DNA of 64,000 nt, taken from NCBI RefSeq assembly GCF_006569205.1, contig NZ_VIGD01000001.1, forward strand, positions 49,065 to 113,064, in the 5' to 3' direction. This stretch comes from Ureibacillus terrenus. Lineage in GTDB: Bacteria; Bacillota; Bacilli; Bacillales_A; Planococcaceae. The notes below the pieces were generated by a model, which searched no databases, was not told the origin of the DNA, and saw nothing but the letters and a program-made list of their open reading frames with translations. Positions 1 to 6,618 of the stretch are shown here, piece after piece (the stretch's first letter is position 1; the number at the start of each line of letters is the position of its first letter). A program made the position numbers and the translations under genes.

Positions 1-1333
1 GCAAATCGAAATTGATCACATGATGGCAAAATTGCAGGTTGATGCCTTCCCCTCCGGATTCCGTGGCAATCAAAACATCCGCAACATCCTGGAACAATCT
101 CCTCATCCAATCCCGCTTATTTTTGCTGAACTTTCCGTTGAACAACACGCTTTTGATTCCCTTTTGATATAAATACCATTGCAAATACAGCTGCGTCGCC
201 CGATATTCGGTAAAAATGATGACCTTCTCTTTGGCCTTTCGGATGATTTCATAAGCTTTTTCCGCTTTTGAATTCACTTCCAAATTGGCCAATTTCCCGA
301 TGATTTCTTCGATATAATCGATTTCCGCCTGCGACCGCGCTTTTTCCTTCATTTTTTCCAAAGTCAGGTAGGCCGCTTCTTTGCTGGAGCACATTTCTTT
401 TAATACTGTTGTTAAGGCAAAGGAATTGTTGAAAACCGTTGTGCGCTCTTTTAAACGTTGAATCATTTGATAAACTTCCTGCTCTTCTTTTGTAAAACGG
501 ATCGGAATCGTCTGTACATGCCTGCCGACCCATTCGATGCCGGTATCCTGTCTGCGGTTTCGGATCATCACCTGGTTCACCAGTTCTTTTAAATAATCAT
601 CTTCCTTCAGGCCGTTCTTGCCATTATTGAAATAAGTCTGGAAACTTTCGACATTTCCTAAATGGCCCGGTTTCAATAATGATACAAGATAAAAAATTTC
701 AAATATATTATTTTGGATTGGGGTGGCGGTCAATAACAGGCAAAATTTCTTCTTTAATCCTTGTACAAATTGATAGGATTGGGTTTTGTGGTTTTTCAGC
801 TTGTGGGCTTCATCAATAATGATCATGTCATAATCCTGCCCGTAAATTTTTTCGCGATAAGGGCTGCGTTTGGCCATATCCATGCTCATCACGACAAAAT
901 CATAATGTTCAAAAGGGACATTTTTCTTTTTGCAACCGATGGCGGGAATAAAAAACTTGCCGTTCAATTCATCCACCCATTGGGTAAGCAATGAAGCAGG
1001 AACCAAAATCAGTGCCTTCTTTACTAAACCTCTTAAAATGTATTCCTTCAAAATCAAACCGGCCTCAATCGTTTTTCCGAGCCCGACTTCATCCGCCAGA
1101 ATCGCCTTTCCGTTCATCTTTTCGATCACCGTTCTTGCCGCCTCGATTTGATGGTCAAGAAACTTTATGTTAGTTAAAAATTTTGGGGCTTGCAATCCTG
1201 AAAAATCGGTAATCAATTGATCTTTCTCCACTTCATATGCCATTTTGTACAACGTCCAGTCATCCCATGGTCCGTTGCCCTCAAGACGACGGGCGAATTC
1301 TTCCTTCCAATAGGAGGATTTTTCTATCATCAT
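1..1333 (-). CDS. yqhH: SNF2-type DEAD/DEAH-box helicase, C-terminus beyond window (YqhH-like)
   Basis: A superfamily 2 ATPase of the SNF2/RapA type; about 444 residues are visible and the reading frame is still open at base 1. Reading leftward, motif I (ADEVGLGKT) lies near residue 85, a DEAH box near 165 and LTATP shortly after. The helicase C-terminal domain then begins (VIIFTEYRATQ; ATESGGEGINLQ) and runs off the edge. The ATG at 1333 is chosen because GGAGG stands 9 bases upstream; an in-frame ATG at 1339 lies too close to it. It resembles B. subtilis YqhH by family knowledge. The substrate is unknown, probably nucleic-acid remodelling. Confidence 0.85.
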   Translation of the reverse strand, partial: MMIEKSSYWKEEFARRLEGNGPWDDWTLYKMAYEVEKDQLITDFSGLQAPKFLTNIKFLDHQIEAARTVIEKMNGKAILADEVGLGKTIEAGLILKEYILRGLVKKALILVPASLLTQWVDELNGKFFIPAIGCKKKNVPFEHYDFVVMSMDMAKRSPYREKIYGQDYDMIIIDEAHKLKNHKTQSYQFVQGLKKKFCLLLTATPIQNNIFEIFYLVSLLKPGHLGNVESFQTYFNNGKNGLKEDDYLKELVNQVMIRNRRQDTGIEWVGRHVQTIPIRFTKEEQEVYQMIQRLKERTTVFNNSFALTTVLKEMCSSKEAAYLTLEKMKEKARSQAEIDYIEEIIGKLANLEVNSKAEKAYEIIRKAKEKVIIFTEYRATQLYLQWYLYQKGIKSVLFNGKFSKNKRDWMRRLFQDVADVLIATESGGEGINLQFCHHVINFDL

Positions 1334-1636
1334 GTTCATTCACCTCCCTTTTCCATTAGATTGTCCAAAATGGAATTCACTATAATGCCCCATTTGAGTA
1401 ATATTCCGCATGTTCTCGAAAAATTAATAAACGAAAATAGTTTTTCGCTCATTGGTATTTGCTTTTTCTCTATTTTTATTCTCTTTTTTTCTCTTTGCAT
1501 CATAAAAATTTGAATCGGGAACCGACAGTGGAAAAAGCCATAAATAATATATTCCCGGTGATTTTGAAAGACGGTGGAATAGCAGCCGGCCTTTTGCGAA
1601 TAATAAGTGAAAATGCATGCCGGGAGGTGAAAACAA
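1334..1636. other. Intergenic region between divergent genes
   Basis: About 300 bases separate the leftward helicase gene from the rightward small genes. The stretch is rich in T tracts on the plus strand. An open frame from an ATG at 1385 would encode a short single-span membrane peptide, but it has no convincing ribosome site. No hairpin terminator or operator was recognised. Promoters for both flanking units must lie here, but no clear -35/-10 pair was picked out. Confidence 0.5.
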
Positions 1637-1843
1637 TTGAGCAAAAATAATCCGAAAGTTTTGAATGAGCGGACTCATAACCCATTTGAAACTTATAAAC
1701 ATTTGCACAAAAATACAACGAGCAACAAGGACAATCCATTGGACAATACCGCCGAAATTTCAGAGGAATTTGATGCGAAGGTTAAAAATAAAAACAATAA
1801 AACCAACCATGATCGAAACCAAAAATCGAACAAAAACATATAA
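1637..1843 (+). CDS. Small hydrophilic protein of unknown function
   Basis: A 68-residue frame opening with TTG. GGGAGGTG at 1622-1629 is correctly spaced before the TTG, which is the main reason to believe it. The product is very polar, rich in Asn, Lys, Thr and Asp, with no signal peptide or membrane segment, and is probably disordered. Its stop lies 26 bases before the next small gene, so the two are likely cotranscribed. No family was recognised. It could be a small spore or stress protein, but nothing in the sequence proves this. Confidence 0.55.
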   Translation: MSKNNPKVLNERTHNPFETYKHLHKNTTSNKDNPLDNTAEISEEFDAKVKNKNNKTNHDRNQKSNKNI

Positions 1844-1869
1844 GCTCCCGCTGTTTTGGAGGTTATCGG

Positions 1870-2019
1870 ATGAAGAAAAACCGGATTATTTACATGAAGG
1901 GCACCCACCGCAATTTTAATATGTATATCGGGAACAAGAATAAAATGGAATCCTATAAAGAACCGGATCAGAATGTTCCAGAAAAAATCATTCCGATTGA
2001 CGACTATTTAAAAAAATAA
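1870..2019 (+). CDS. Small basic protein of unknown function (49 aa)
   Basis: A 49-residue protein starting MKKNRIIYMKG and ending DDYLKK. The support is a strong ribosome site, GGAGG at 1858-1862 with a 7-base spacer to ATG. The N-terminal half is basic and aromatic (MYIGNKNKM), the C-terminal half acidic and proline-containing. There is no signal peptide, membrane segment or Cys motif. It follows the 1637-1843 gene closely and is probably in the same transcript. The family was not recognised. Confidence 0.6.
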   Translation: MKKNRIIYMKGTHRNFNMYIGNKNKMESYKEPDQNVPEKIIPIDDYLKK

Positions 2020-2070
2020 TTTTTCATGACATTTCTTTAAACATTTTGTAAATATAATTTATGAACAAAA

Positions 2071-2120
2071 TGTGAATACTTTCACGAATCCTTTCTTTTT
2101 TTCTAAATAAGTCGTACAAT
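2071..2120 (+). promoter_or_regulatory. Promoter with FNR/Rex-like operator, cassette copy 1
   Basis: TGTGA-N6-TCAC (2071-2086) is a dyad of the kind bound by Bacillus FNR; extended it also resembles the Rex dyad. The -10 hexamer TACAAT is at 2115-2120, exactly 44 bases from the dyad start, and no good -35 is visible. The same dyad, spacing and -10 recur at 3244-3293. The regulator is inferred, not shown. Confidence 0.5.
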
Positions 2121-2131
2121 GATAGTGAAAG

Positions 2132-2177
2132 TTGATATATAACAAAAGAAAAAACCGTTTCGGTTGTTATATAACAA
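2132..2177 (+). repeat. Paired TTGwTATATAACAA repeats forming a 5'-UTR hairpin, copy 1
   Basis: TTGATATATAACAA (2132-2145) and the perfect palindrome TTGTTATATAACAA (2164-2177) start 32 bases apart. In RNA the two pair: TATATAACA with TGTTATATA, plus an inner ACCG-TTT-CGGT stem. The predicted transcript begins near 2127, so the hairpin would sit at the very 5' end of the mRNA, just ahead of the ribosome site at 2192-2199. A second copy with the same spacing is at 3305-3350. Confidence 0.7.
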
Positions 2178-2206
2178 AATTAAATTTTTTCAGGAGGAGA
2201 AAAACG

Positions 2207-2344
2207 ATGTGGGTGCTCACTGTATTTGACGGCGAAACTTTCCGGATTTTTGAGTTTGAAACAAAAGAAGAAGCAGTTAAAATGATGGAAGAAATCGATC
2301 TCCCAGCGATTCTTTCTTACACAAACTTAACATTGGTAGCCTAA
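2207..2344 (+). CDS. MWV-family micropeptide A (45 aa), unknown function
   Basis: The 45-residue product opens MWVLTVFDGETFRIFEFETK. It shares the pattern MWV-x-TVF-(4)-R-x-FE-(3)-K-x-EA-(10)-AILS-(Y/F)-T with the two proteins encoded at 3379 and 3573. AGGAGGAG at 2192-2199 fixes the ATG at 2207. Predicted layout is beta-beta-helix-beta, a compact soluble fold with no signal peptide. This copy has a five-residue tail (LTLVA) the others lack. It has its own promoter cassette and a terminator directly downstream, so it is a single-gene unit. The biochemical role is unknown. Confidence 0.8.
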   Translation: MWVLTVFDGETFRIFEFETKEEAVKMMEEIDLPAILSYTNLTLVA

Positions 2345-2346
2345 GC

Positions 2347-2405
2347 CCTATTGAGAAAGACAATAGGCGCAAAGTTTCAGGAGCATTTGTATGCTCCTTT
2401 TTTTA
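2347..2405 (+). terminator. Tandem hairpins ending in a rho-independent terminator
   Basis: CCTATTG/CAATAGG (2347-2367) is followed by GGAGCAT-loop-ATGCTCC (2380-2397) and a run of seven T. It closes the 2207 transcript. Confidence 0.85.
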
Positions 2406-2507
2406 TTGTTCATTTTCTGACGCATCTGCCAATAATCACCGCTTGTTACTTCGAAAGTTTTGGGAAGGATAAATACTAGTGAAAATTCTATAAAGAGGTG
2501 ATTGTAC

Positions 2508-3122
2508 ATGAAAAAAATCCTTCCCTTTTTAACTTTCCTTTTCATCTTCGGACTATTCTTTTTGCCTGTTGGCGCAGATGCCGCAGAAGATCATCATCAC
2601 TTAAATTTCCTGAAACAATATGAACAGCTGGATGATGCAAAAAAACAGCAGGTGGACCAAATTTTGAATCAATTGCATCAAGAGCTTGAAAAATTGGGAG
2701 TAAAAACTGATCATCCGAACCCCCATCAAATTCTTTCTCAATTAGATGATCAAAAGAAACAACAAATTCTGGCCATCATTAAAGAATTGGATGAAGAGAA
2801 AATCTCTTCCGAAGAAGCAAATAAAAAACTCGAACAACTTGGCGTCATCCCGAAAAACGGACACTGCCAGGCCTTCGAAAATCTTGATGAAGAAACAAAG
2901 CAAAAAGCAAAAGAAATCTGGAAAGAATTGAAAAGCGGTTCCATTACACGGGAAGAAGCTGAAAAACGGTTTCAGGAATTAGGAATTGAAATGCCGAAGA
3001 AACAGGAATTGGATGAAGAGACGAAAGCGAAAGTGAAGGAAGCCATTGAGAAAGCAGAACAGCAATTCGAAAATCTCGGCCTCGAATTTCCGAAACATTT
3101 CTACAAACACTTGGCCCGATAA
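2508..3122 (+). CDS. Secreted helical-repeat protein, unknown function
   Basis: A 204-residue protein with an N-terminal signal peptide: MKK, hydrophobic residues 4-22, likely cleavage near ADA-AE at 25-26. The mature part is charged, starts with a His cluster, and holds four related helix-turn-helix units beginning at LDD/LDE near residues 41, 79, 116 and 148. Each ends in a LG-(V/I/L) turn. One Cys (near 100) is present. The ATG at 2508 follows AAAGAGGTG by 7 bases; an upstream TTG at 2502 is too close. It has no LPxTG or lipobox, so it should be released or loosely wall-bound. The repeats resemble no named domain that I can assign with confidence. Confidence 0.75.
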   Translation: MKKILPFLTFLFIFGLFFLPVGADAAEDHHHLNFLKQYEQLDDAKKQQVDQILNQLHQELEKLGVKTDHPNPHQILSQLDDQKKQQILAIIKELDEEKISSEEANKKLEQLGVIPKNGHCQAFENLDEETKQKAKEIWKELKSGSITREEAEKRFQELGIEMPKKQELDEETKAKVKEAIEKAEQQFENLGLEFPKHFYKHLAR

Positions 3123-3125
3123 CCC

Positions 3126-3165
3126 AAAATCCAGCGAAAATAAAAATTTTCGCTGGATTTTGCCG
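3126..3165. terminator. Perfect 16-bp hairpin after the secreted protein gene
   Basis: Arms at 3126-3141 and 3146-3161 are fully complementary with a four-A loop, and A/T runs flank both sides. It lies directly after the stop at 3122 and can act as a terminator. Confidence 0.75.
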
Positions 3166-3243
3166 CCTAAAATACTTTGCCAATAAAACAATTTGTTTGT
3201 GAATTTTCCTTGAAAAATGAAAGCGCCATCAAATTGAACAAAA

Positions 3244-3293
3244 TGTGAAAACTTTCACTAACTGTTTTCTTTTTCACTTTTCCGTTGTACAAT
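3244..3293 (+). promoter_or_regulatory. Promoter with FNR/Rex-like operator, cassette copy 2
   Basis: TGTGAAAACTTTCACT (3244-3259) is a TGTGA-N6-TCAC dyad, and the -10 TACAAT is at 3288-3293. Dyad-to--10 spacing is 44 bases, identical to copy 1 at 2071-2120. Bases around the -10 (GTACAATGA) are also conserved. This argues that the whole unit was duplicated or is under selection. Confidence 0.5.
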
Positions 3294-3304
3294 GAAATTG
3301 AAAT

Positions 3305-3350
3305 TTGATATATAACAATTTTTCCGAACCTAAAAATTGTTATATAACAA
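3305..3350 (+). repeat. Paired TTGwTATATAACAA repeats forming a 5'-UTR hairpin, copy 2
   Basis: The repeats at 3305-3318 and 3337-3350 start 32 bases apart as in copy 1. Here TATATAACAATTTTT (3309-3323) pairs perfectly over 15 bp with 3332-3346 around an 8-base loop. The inner stem differs in sequence from copy 1 while both still fold, which points to selection on the RNA structure and not only on a DNA operator. Confidence 0.7.
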
Positions 3351-3378
3351 AATTATTCTAAAGGAGTTTGATCCCAAG

Positions 3379-3501
3379 ATGTGGGTACTTACCGTGTTTG
3401 AAAATAATTCTTATCGGATCTTTGAATTTGCGGATAAAAGAGAAGCGGCTTTGGCACTTCAAAAATTTGGTAAGTCAGCAATCTTGTCCTTTACGAAATG
3501 A
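3379..3501 (+). CDS. MWV-family micropeptide B (40 aa), unknown function
   Basis: The 40-residue protein starts MWVLTVFENNSYRIFEF and ends AILSFTK; it is a paralogue of the products at 2207 and 3573. AAGGAG at 3361-3366 precedes the ATG by about 12 bases. Conserved positions are the opening MWV, TVF, Arg13, FE at 15-16, Lys20, the EA pair and the closing AILS-F-T. It is the first gene behind cassette copy 2 and is followed 71 bases later by the third paralogue, with no terminator between, so the two are probably cotranscribed. Function unknown. Confidence 0.75.
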   Translation: MWVLTVFENNSYRIFEFADKREAALALQKFGKSAILSFTK

Positions 3502-3572
3502 CAACTGCCGGAAAAAGTTTGGTGGAAATAAATCAAAAGGGTTCAGCGAAATTTTTGAGAGGAGGATTTTTG

Positions 3573-3695
3573 ATGTGGGTTGTAACAGTTTTTGAAACAG
3601 ACACTTTCCGTTGCTTTGAATACGATACAAAAGAAGAAGCGATCCGCACTTTGAAAGCTTTCAAAAACAACGCTATTCTTTCTTTCACAAATTAA
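3573..3695 (+). CDS. MWV-family micropeptide C (40 aa), unknown function
   Basis: The third paralogue (40 residues) opens MWVVTVFETDTFRCFEY and ends AILSFTN. A strong GAGAGGAGG site at 3557-3565 fixes the ATG at 3573, and a terminator follows at 3723. Relative to A and B it carries a Cys at position 14 in place of Ile. It has no promoter cassette of its own and depends on the one at 3244. Role unknown; three paralogues within 1.5 kb suggest dosage or functional specialisation. Confidence 0.78.
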   Translation: MWVVTVFETDTFRCFEYDTKEEAIRTLKAFKNNAILSFTN

Positions 3696-3722
3696 TTCAA
3701 AAGCAAGTTTATTGAAAATCTT

Positions 3723-3750
3723 CATCCAATTTTGTTGGATGATTTTTTTT
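3723..3750 (+). terminator. Rho-independent terminator
   Basis: CATCCAA (3723-3729) pairs with TTGGATG (3735-3741) and is followed by a run of eight T. It ends the two-gene micropeptide transcript. Confidence 0.9.
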
Positions 3751-4048
3751 GCCCTCATCATTCCTTCCGTTTCTGACAATACTGTTTCCTCAATTTTTTA
3801 TTCTTCTCGAAATTTATTGTTTTTCCATTTTATATGACCAGTTTTACGCAGCTAACAAAAAGCCAATAAAAATATATACCCACTTTTCTACTTTTTAACC
3901 CTATTAAATTGTGACAAATTTATGAAAATGTATAGTTTCCACCACAATCCGACATTTTTTTCGAAATAAATGATATACAATGAAATAGCTTCTACAGCAA
4001 GAAACAAAAATAAAAAATAAGAAACAAATTTTTACTGGAGGAGTAAAG
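3751..4048 (+). promoter_or_regulatory. AT-rich upstream region of the Spo0E-like gene
   Basis: About 300 bases without a coding frame. A TACAAT -10 at 3976-3981 with the context TACAATGAAA resembles those of the micropeptide cassettes, but no TGTGA-N6-TCAC dyad or TATATAAC repeat was seen. No clear -35 was found at standard distance. A strong ribosome site (GGAGGAG) lies at 4037-4043. Confidence 0.4.
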
Positions 4049-4213
4049 ATGTTTAACACGCTCTATAAAAAAGTGTTAAAAGTTGTGATAGAAATCAAAA
4101 GAAAAAATATGTATCGAAAAGCACAAGAACTAGGTTTCACACATCCGGAAGTAGTAAATTGCAGCCAGCAACTAGACCACTTGCTTAATAAATATATAAA
4201 ACAAGCAGCCTGA
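4049..4213 (+). CDS. Spo0E-family aspartyl-phosphate phosphatase
   Basis: A 54-residue protein, the usual size for small Spo0E-like phosphatases (YisI, YnzD), which strip phosphate from the response regulator Spo0A and delay sporulation. The diagnostic C-terminal helix reads SQQLDHLLNKYIK, matching the family pattern S-x-x-LD-x-L-(I/L)-x-x-Y. The N-terminal helix is basic (EIKRKNMYRKAQELG), giving the two-helix hairpin of the family. GGAGGAG at 4037-4043 fixes the start. It is a single-gene unit with a terminator at 4253. The family is clear; the exact target regulator is inferred. Confidence 0.88.
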   Translation: MFNTLYKKVLKVVIEIKRKNMYRKAQELGFTHPEVVNCSQQLDHLLNKYIKQAA

Positions 4214-4252
4214 CACCGATGAAAGGCCACCATCATAATGGTTGAAAACTAA

Positions 4253-4294
4253 GAAAACCCTTCAAATCCTTCATTGGGTTTGAGGGGTTTTTTT
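4253..4294. terminator. Bidirectional terminator between convergent genes
   Basis: AACCCTTCAAATCC pairs, with small mismatches, with GGGTTTGAGGGGTT across a short loop. A runs lie on the left and T runs on the right, so it can serve the Spo0E-like gene and the oppositely oriented prpE-like gene. Confidence 0.8.
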
Positions 4295-5078
4295 AGTTGT
4301 TTCCTGTAAATGGATTGTCATTTGAACCGGCATAATCTTTCTTTCCCGGAACAAAGACAAATTCCTTCTCCGGATAACGGAAAGCCGTCAGTTTTCCTCC
4401 AAAGACGACTCCCTGGTCAATATTGATTGTATTATTGATCACGAGAGGTTCCGGTTTTGGATCATGCCCCCACACAACCATCAATTCTCCCTTATATTGT
4501 TTATACCATTCCCGGCGGATCGGTTTCCCGTGCCGGTCCATCCCCGCCACATCTCCATAGCGGCAAAAATTTTTGATTCTTTCCGATTCTTTTCCTATGA
4601 AGTCTTCCCGGATTCCTGCATGGACACATACGACTTTCGGCTGTCCATGATCCCTTAAAATGATATGGGAAGGCAAATTCATGAATAAATCCCTTAATTG
4701 CCTCTTCAACCGGACAGTTCTCTCCTTCCCGTACTTCTTTTCAAATTCTATAAACTCTTCCGCCACTTTTTCATCCCCATGTTTGAGCTGCACCTTTCTT
4801 CCGTCCAGCCAACGGGCGATTTTCCAGCCGTGATTACTGTCCACCATATACATATTTTTTCCGCAATGTTTTAAAAAAAATTGCATCGTCTCAATGGATC
4901 TTGGGCCCCTGCTCATCACATCCCCAAGGGAGACGATTTTTCTCCCTTCCGGATGAATGAACAGCCCCTGTTCATTTTTTCTGTACCCCAACTTGTCCAG
5001 CATTTCCATCCATTCATCAAAACATGCATGGATATCTCCTACAATGTCCACTCCGTTGTCAATTTCTATAAATAACAT
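4293..5078 (-). CDS. prpE: PrpE-like metallophosphoesterase (Ap4A hydrolase/phosphatase family) with altered motif
   Basis: A 261-residue calcineurin-like phosphoesterase close to PrpE, which cleaves dinucleoside tetraphosphates or phosphoproteins. The ATG at 5078 follows AGGAGA by 8 bases; the frame stays open to 5186 but that extension has no ribosome site. Metal motifs: GDIHACF at 14-20 (Asp15, His17), GDVMSRGP at 52-59, SNHG at 81-84, VHAGIR and GHDPKPEP further on, then NIDQGVVFGGKLTAF. In PrpE as I recall it, motif II reads GDxxDRG and motif III GNHC. Here Ser replaces the motif II Asp at 56 and the Gly before Asn-His is Ser81. Activity may therefore be changed. It is monocistronic and convergent with the Spo0E-like gene. 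Confidence 0.75.
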   Translation of the reverse strand: MLFIEIDNGVDIVGDIHACFDEWMEMLDKLGYRKNEQGLFIHPEGRKIVSLGDVMSRGPRSIETMQFFLKHCGKNMYMVDSNHGWKIARWLDGRKVQLKHGDEKVAEEFIEFEKKYGKERTVRLKRQLRDLFMNLPSHIILRDHGQPKVVCVHAGIREDFIGKESERIKNFCRYGDVAGMDRHGKPIRREWYKQYKGELMVVWGHDPKPEPLVINNTINIDQGVVFGGKLTAFRYPEKEFVFVPGKKDYAGSNDNPFTGNN

Positions 5079-5179
5079 GGCGATATTCTCCTTTGCTTTA
5101 ATTCCGCTACTTAAATTATAAATCCGATCAAAACCCTTTTTAACGGAAAGTTCCCGGGATAATTTTTGTGTTGAAATTG

Positions 5180-5208
5180 TTGACACTTTTCTAAATATAA
5201 TGCATATT
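5180..5208 (+). promoter_or_regulatory. Likely promoter of the proBA leader
   Basis: TTGACA at 5180-5185 is followed after 17 bases by CATATT (5203-5208). A TATAAT at 5196-5201 pairs better by sequence but at poor spacing. Either places transcript initiation just before the T-box leader. Confidence 0.45.
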
Positions 5209-5235
5209 TAAAATGGAAATATACGAACCGGAACA

Positions 5236-5480
5236 CATAAGGAAAAAGCGCAGCGAAGACCAGTAGGCAGCACACTGTTGGAAAGAGAGCGGTGTCCATG
5301 GGCTGAAAGACATCGTACAAACAAGAGCTGCTGAACCTGCTTCGTCAGCTTCCAGCCAAAACTGGACGTACGCTCAGGCGTTATCTGAGGTAAAGTGGGA
5401 TTATTTTATAATCCAATTTAGGTGGTACCGCGGAAACCCTTTTCCGCCCTAAAAGCTGGGGCGGAAAAGGTTTTTTATTT
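5236..5480 (+). promoter_or_regulatory. T-box leader (proline) controlling proBA
   Basis: The leader shows an AGTA motif in stem I, a specifier loop with GAACCT (specifier CCT at 5336-5338, proline), the conserved T-box TAGGTGGTACCGCGGAA near 5419-5435, and an intrinsic terminator at 5437-5477 (CTTTTCCGCC paired with GGCGGAAAAG, then T6). Uncharged tRNA-Pro should bind the specifier and T-box, stabilise the antiterminator and allow transcription of proB and proA. The leader architecture is known for amino acid genes in Firmicutes; the proline assignment comes from the visible codon and the genes downstream. Confidence 0.93.
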
Positions 5481-5509
5481 ATACGATGAATATTCGAGGA
5501 TGGTTATCT

Positions 5510-6595
5510 ATGGAAAAGAAAAGAATTGTCGTTAAAATCGGTTCAAGTTCACTGACGAATTCAAAAGGCGAAATTGATTACGAAAAAATACAGGAACATG
5601 TCGAAGCGATTGCAAAAATCGTAAAACAGGGCCATGAAGTCCTGCTTGTGTCTTCGGGAGCTGTGGCGGCGGGATTTCGGAAACTGGGCTATCCGACCCG
5701 CCCTGTCACGCTGAAAGGAAAACAGGCGGCGGCCGCCGTCGGACAAAGCCTGCTGATCCAGTTATATGCGGAACAATTTGCGAAATACGGCATCACCACC
5801 GCCCAGGTGCTGTTAACCCGTACCGATTTTTCCAACAAAGAGCGCTACAAAAACGCCTTTGCCACCTTCAGCGAACTTTTGGAACGCTCCATCCTGCCGA
5901 TTATCAACGAAAATGACACCGTTTCTGTGACCGAACTTACTTTTGGGGACAACGATATGCTTTCCGCCCTTGTCAGCGGATTGGTTCATGCCGATCAACT
6001 GATTATTTTGACGGATATCAACGGATTTTACGATGACAATCCGCAAAAAAACCCGAACGCCAAACGAATCGGCAGGTTAACGGAAATCACCGACGAAATG
6101 CTGGAAATGGCAAAAGGGGCGGGATCCAAGGTCGGCACCGGCGGCATGCAGTCGAAATTGCTGGCTGCACGCACCGCCCTCAAAGCCGGGGTGAAAGTTT
6201 TTATTGGAACCGGAAGCGGTCCGGATAAACTTATCGAAATACTGGAAGGCCGGGGGGATGGAACGTATATTGAACGGGATGAGCTGCCAGTCCTGCCGAG
6301 CCAAAAACAATGGATCGCCTTTACGGAACCTAAGGGAAAATTGTTTATCGATAAAGGCGCAGAGGAAGCGCTGCTTTTGAGAGGCAAAAGTTTGCTGCCC
6401 GCAGGCATTTATAAAGTGGAAGGCGACTTTGACCGTGGAGATGTCGTAGAAGTATATGGGGAATCCGGTCTCATTGGACGGGGAGAAGTCCTCTATTCCA
6501 GCGAAGAAATCGAATTTGCCTGCGGAAAAAAAACCGATGAGCTTCACGACGGATTCATCGAAGTGATCCATCGGGATAAATGGGTTACATTATAA
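5510..6595 (+). CDS. proB: Glutamate 5-kinase
   Basis: Catalyses ATP-dependent phosphorylation of glutamate to gamma-glutamyl phosphate, the first step of proline synthesis in the cytosol. The 361-residue product has an amino acid kinase domain (KIGSSSLTN near residue 8; [40 protein letters not shown]) over about 1-260 and a C-terminal PUA domain (about 275-355). The ATG at 5510 gives [13 protein letters not shown], the usual N-terminus, with GAGGATG upstream; an in-frame ATG at 5486 adds eight non-conserved residues. proA follows 23 bases later. The operon is controlled by the T-box upstream. Confidence 0.97.
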   Translation: MEKKRIVVKIGSSSLTNSKGEIDYEKIQEHVEAIAKIVKQGHEVLLVSSGAVAAGFRKLGYPTRPVTLKGKQAAAAVGQSLLIQLYAEQFAKYGITTAQVLLTRTDFSNKERYKNAFATFSELLERSILPIINENDTVSVTELTFGDNDMLSALVSGLVHADQLIILTDINGFYDDNPQKNPNAKRIGRLTEITDEMLEMAKGAGSKVGTGGMQSKLLAARTALKAGVKVFIGTGSGPDKLIEILEGRGDGTYIERDELPVLPSQKQWIAFTEPKGKLFIDKGAEEALLLRGKSLLPAGIYKVEGDFDRGDVVEVYGESGLIGRGEVLYSSEEIEFACGKKTDELHDGFIEVIHRDKWVTL

Positions 6596-6618
6596 ATTTC
6601 ATCAAAGGAGGTATTTCC

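Noticed and set aside
1385-1513. Short single-span membrane peptide frame from ATG 1385
   Set aside because: No ribosome site and very T-rich DNA, which yields hydrophobic codons by chance.
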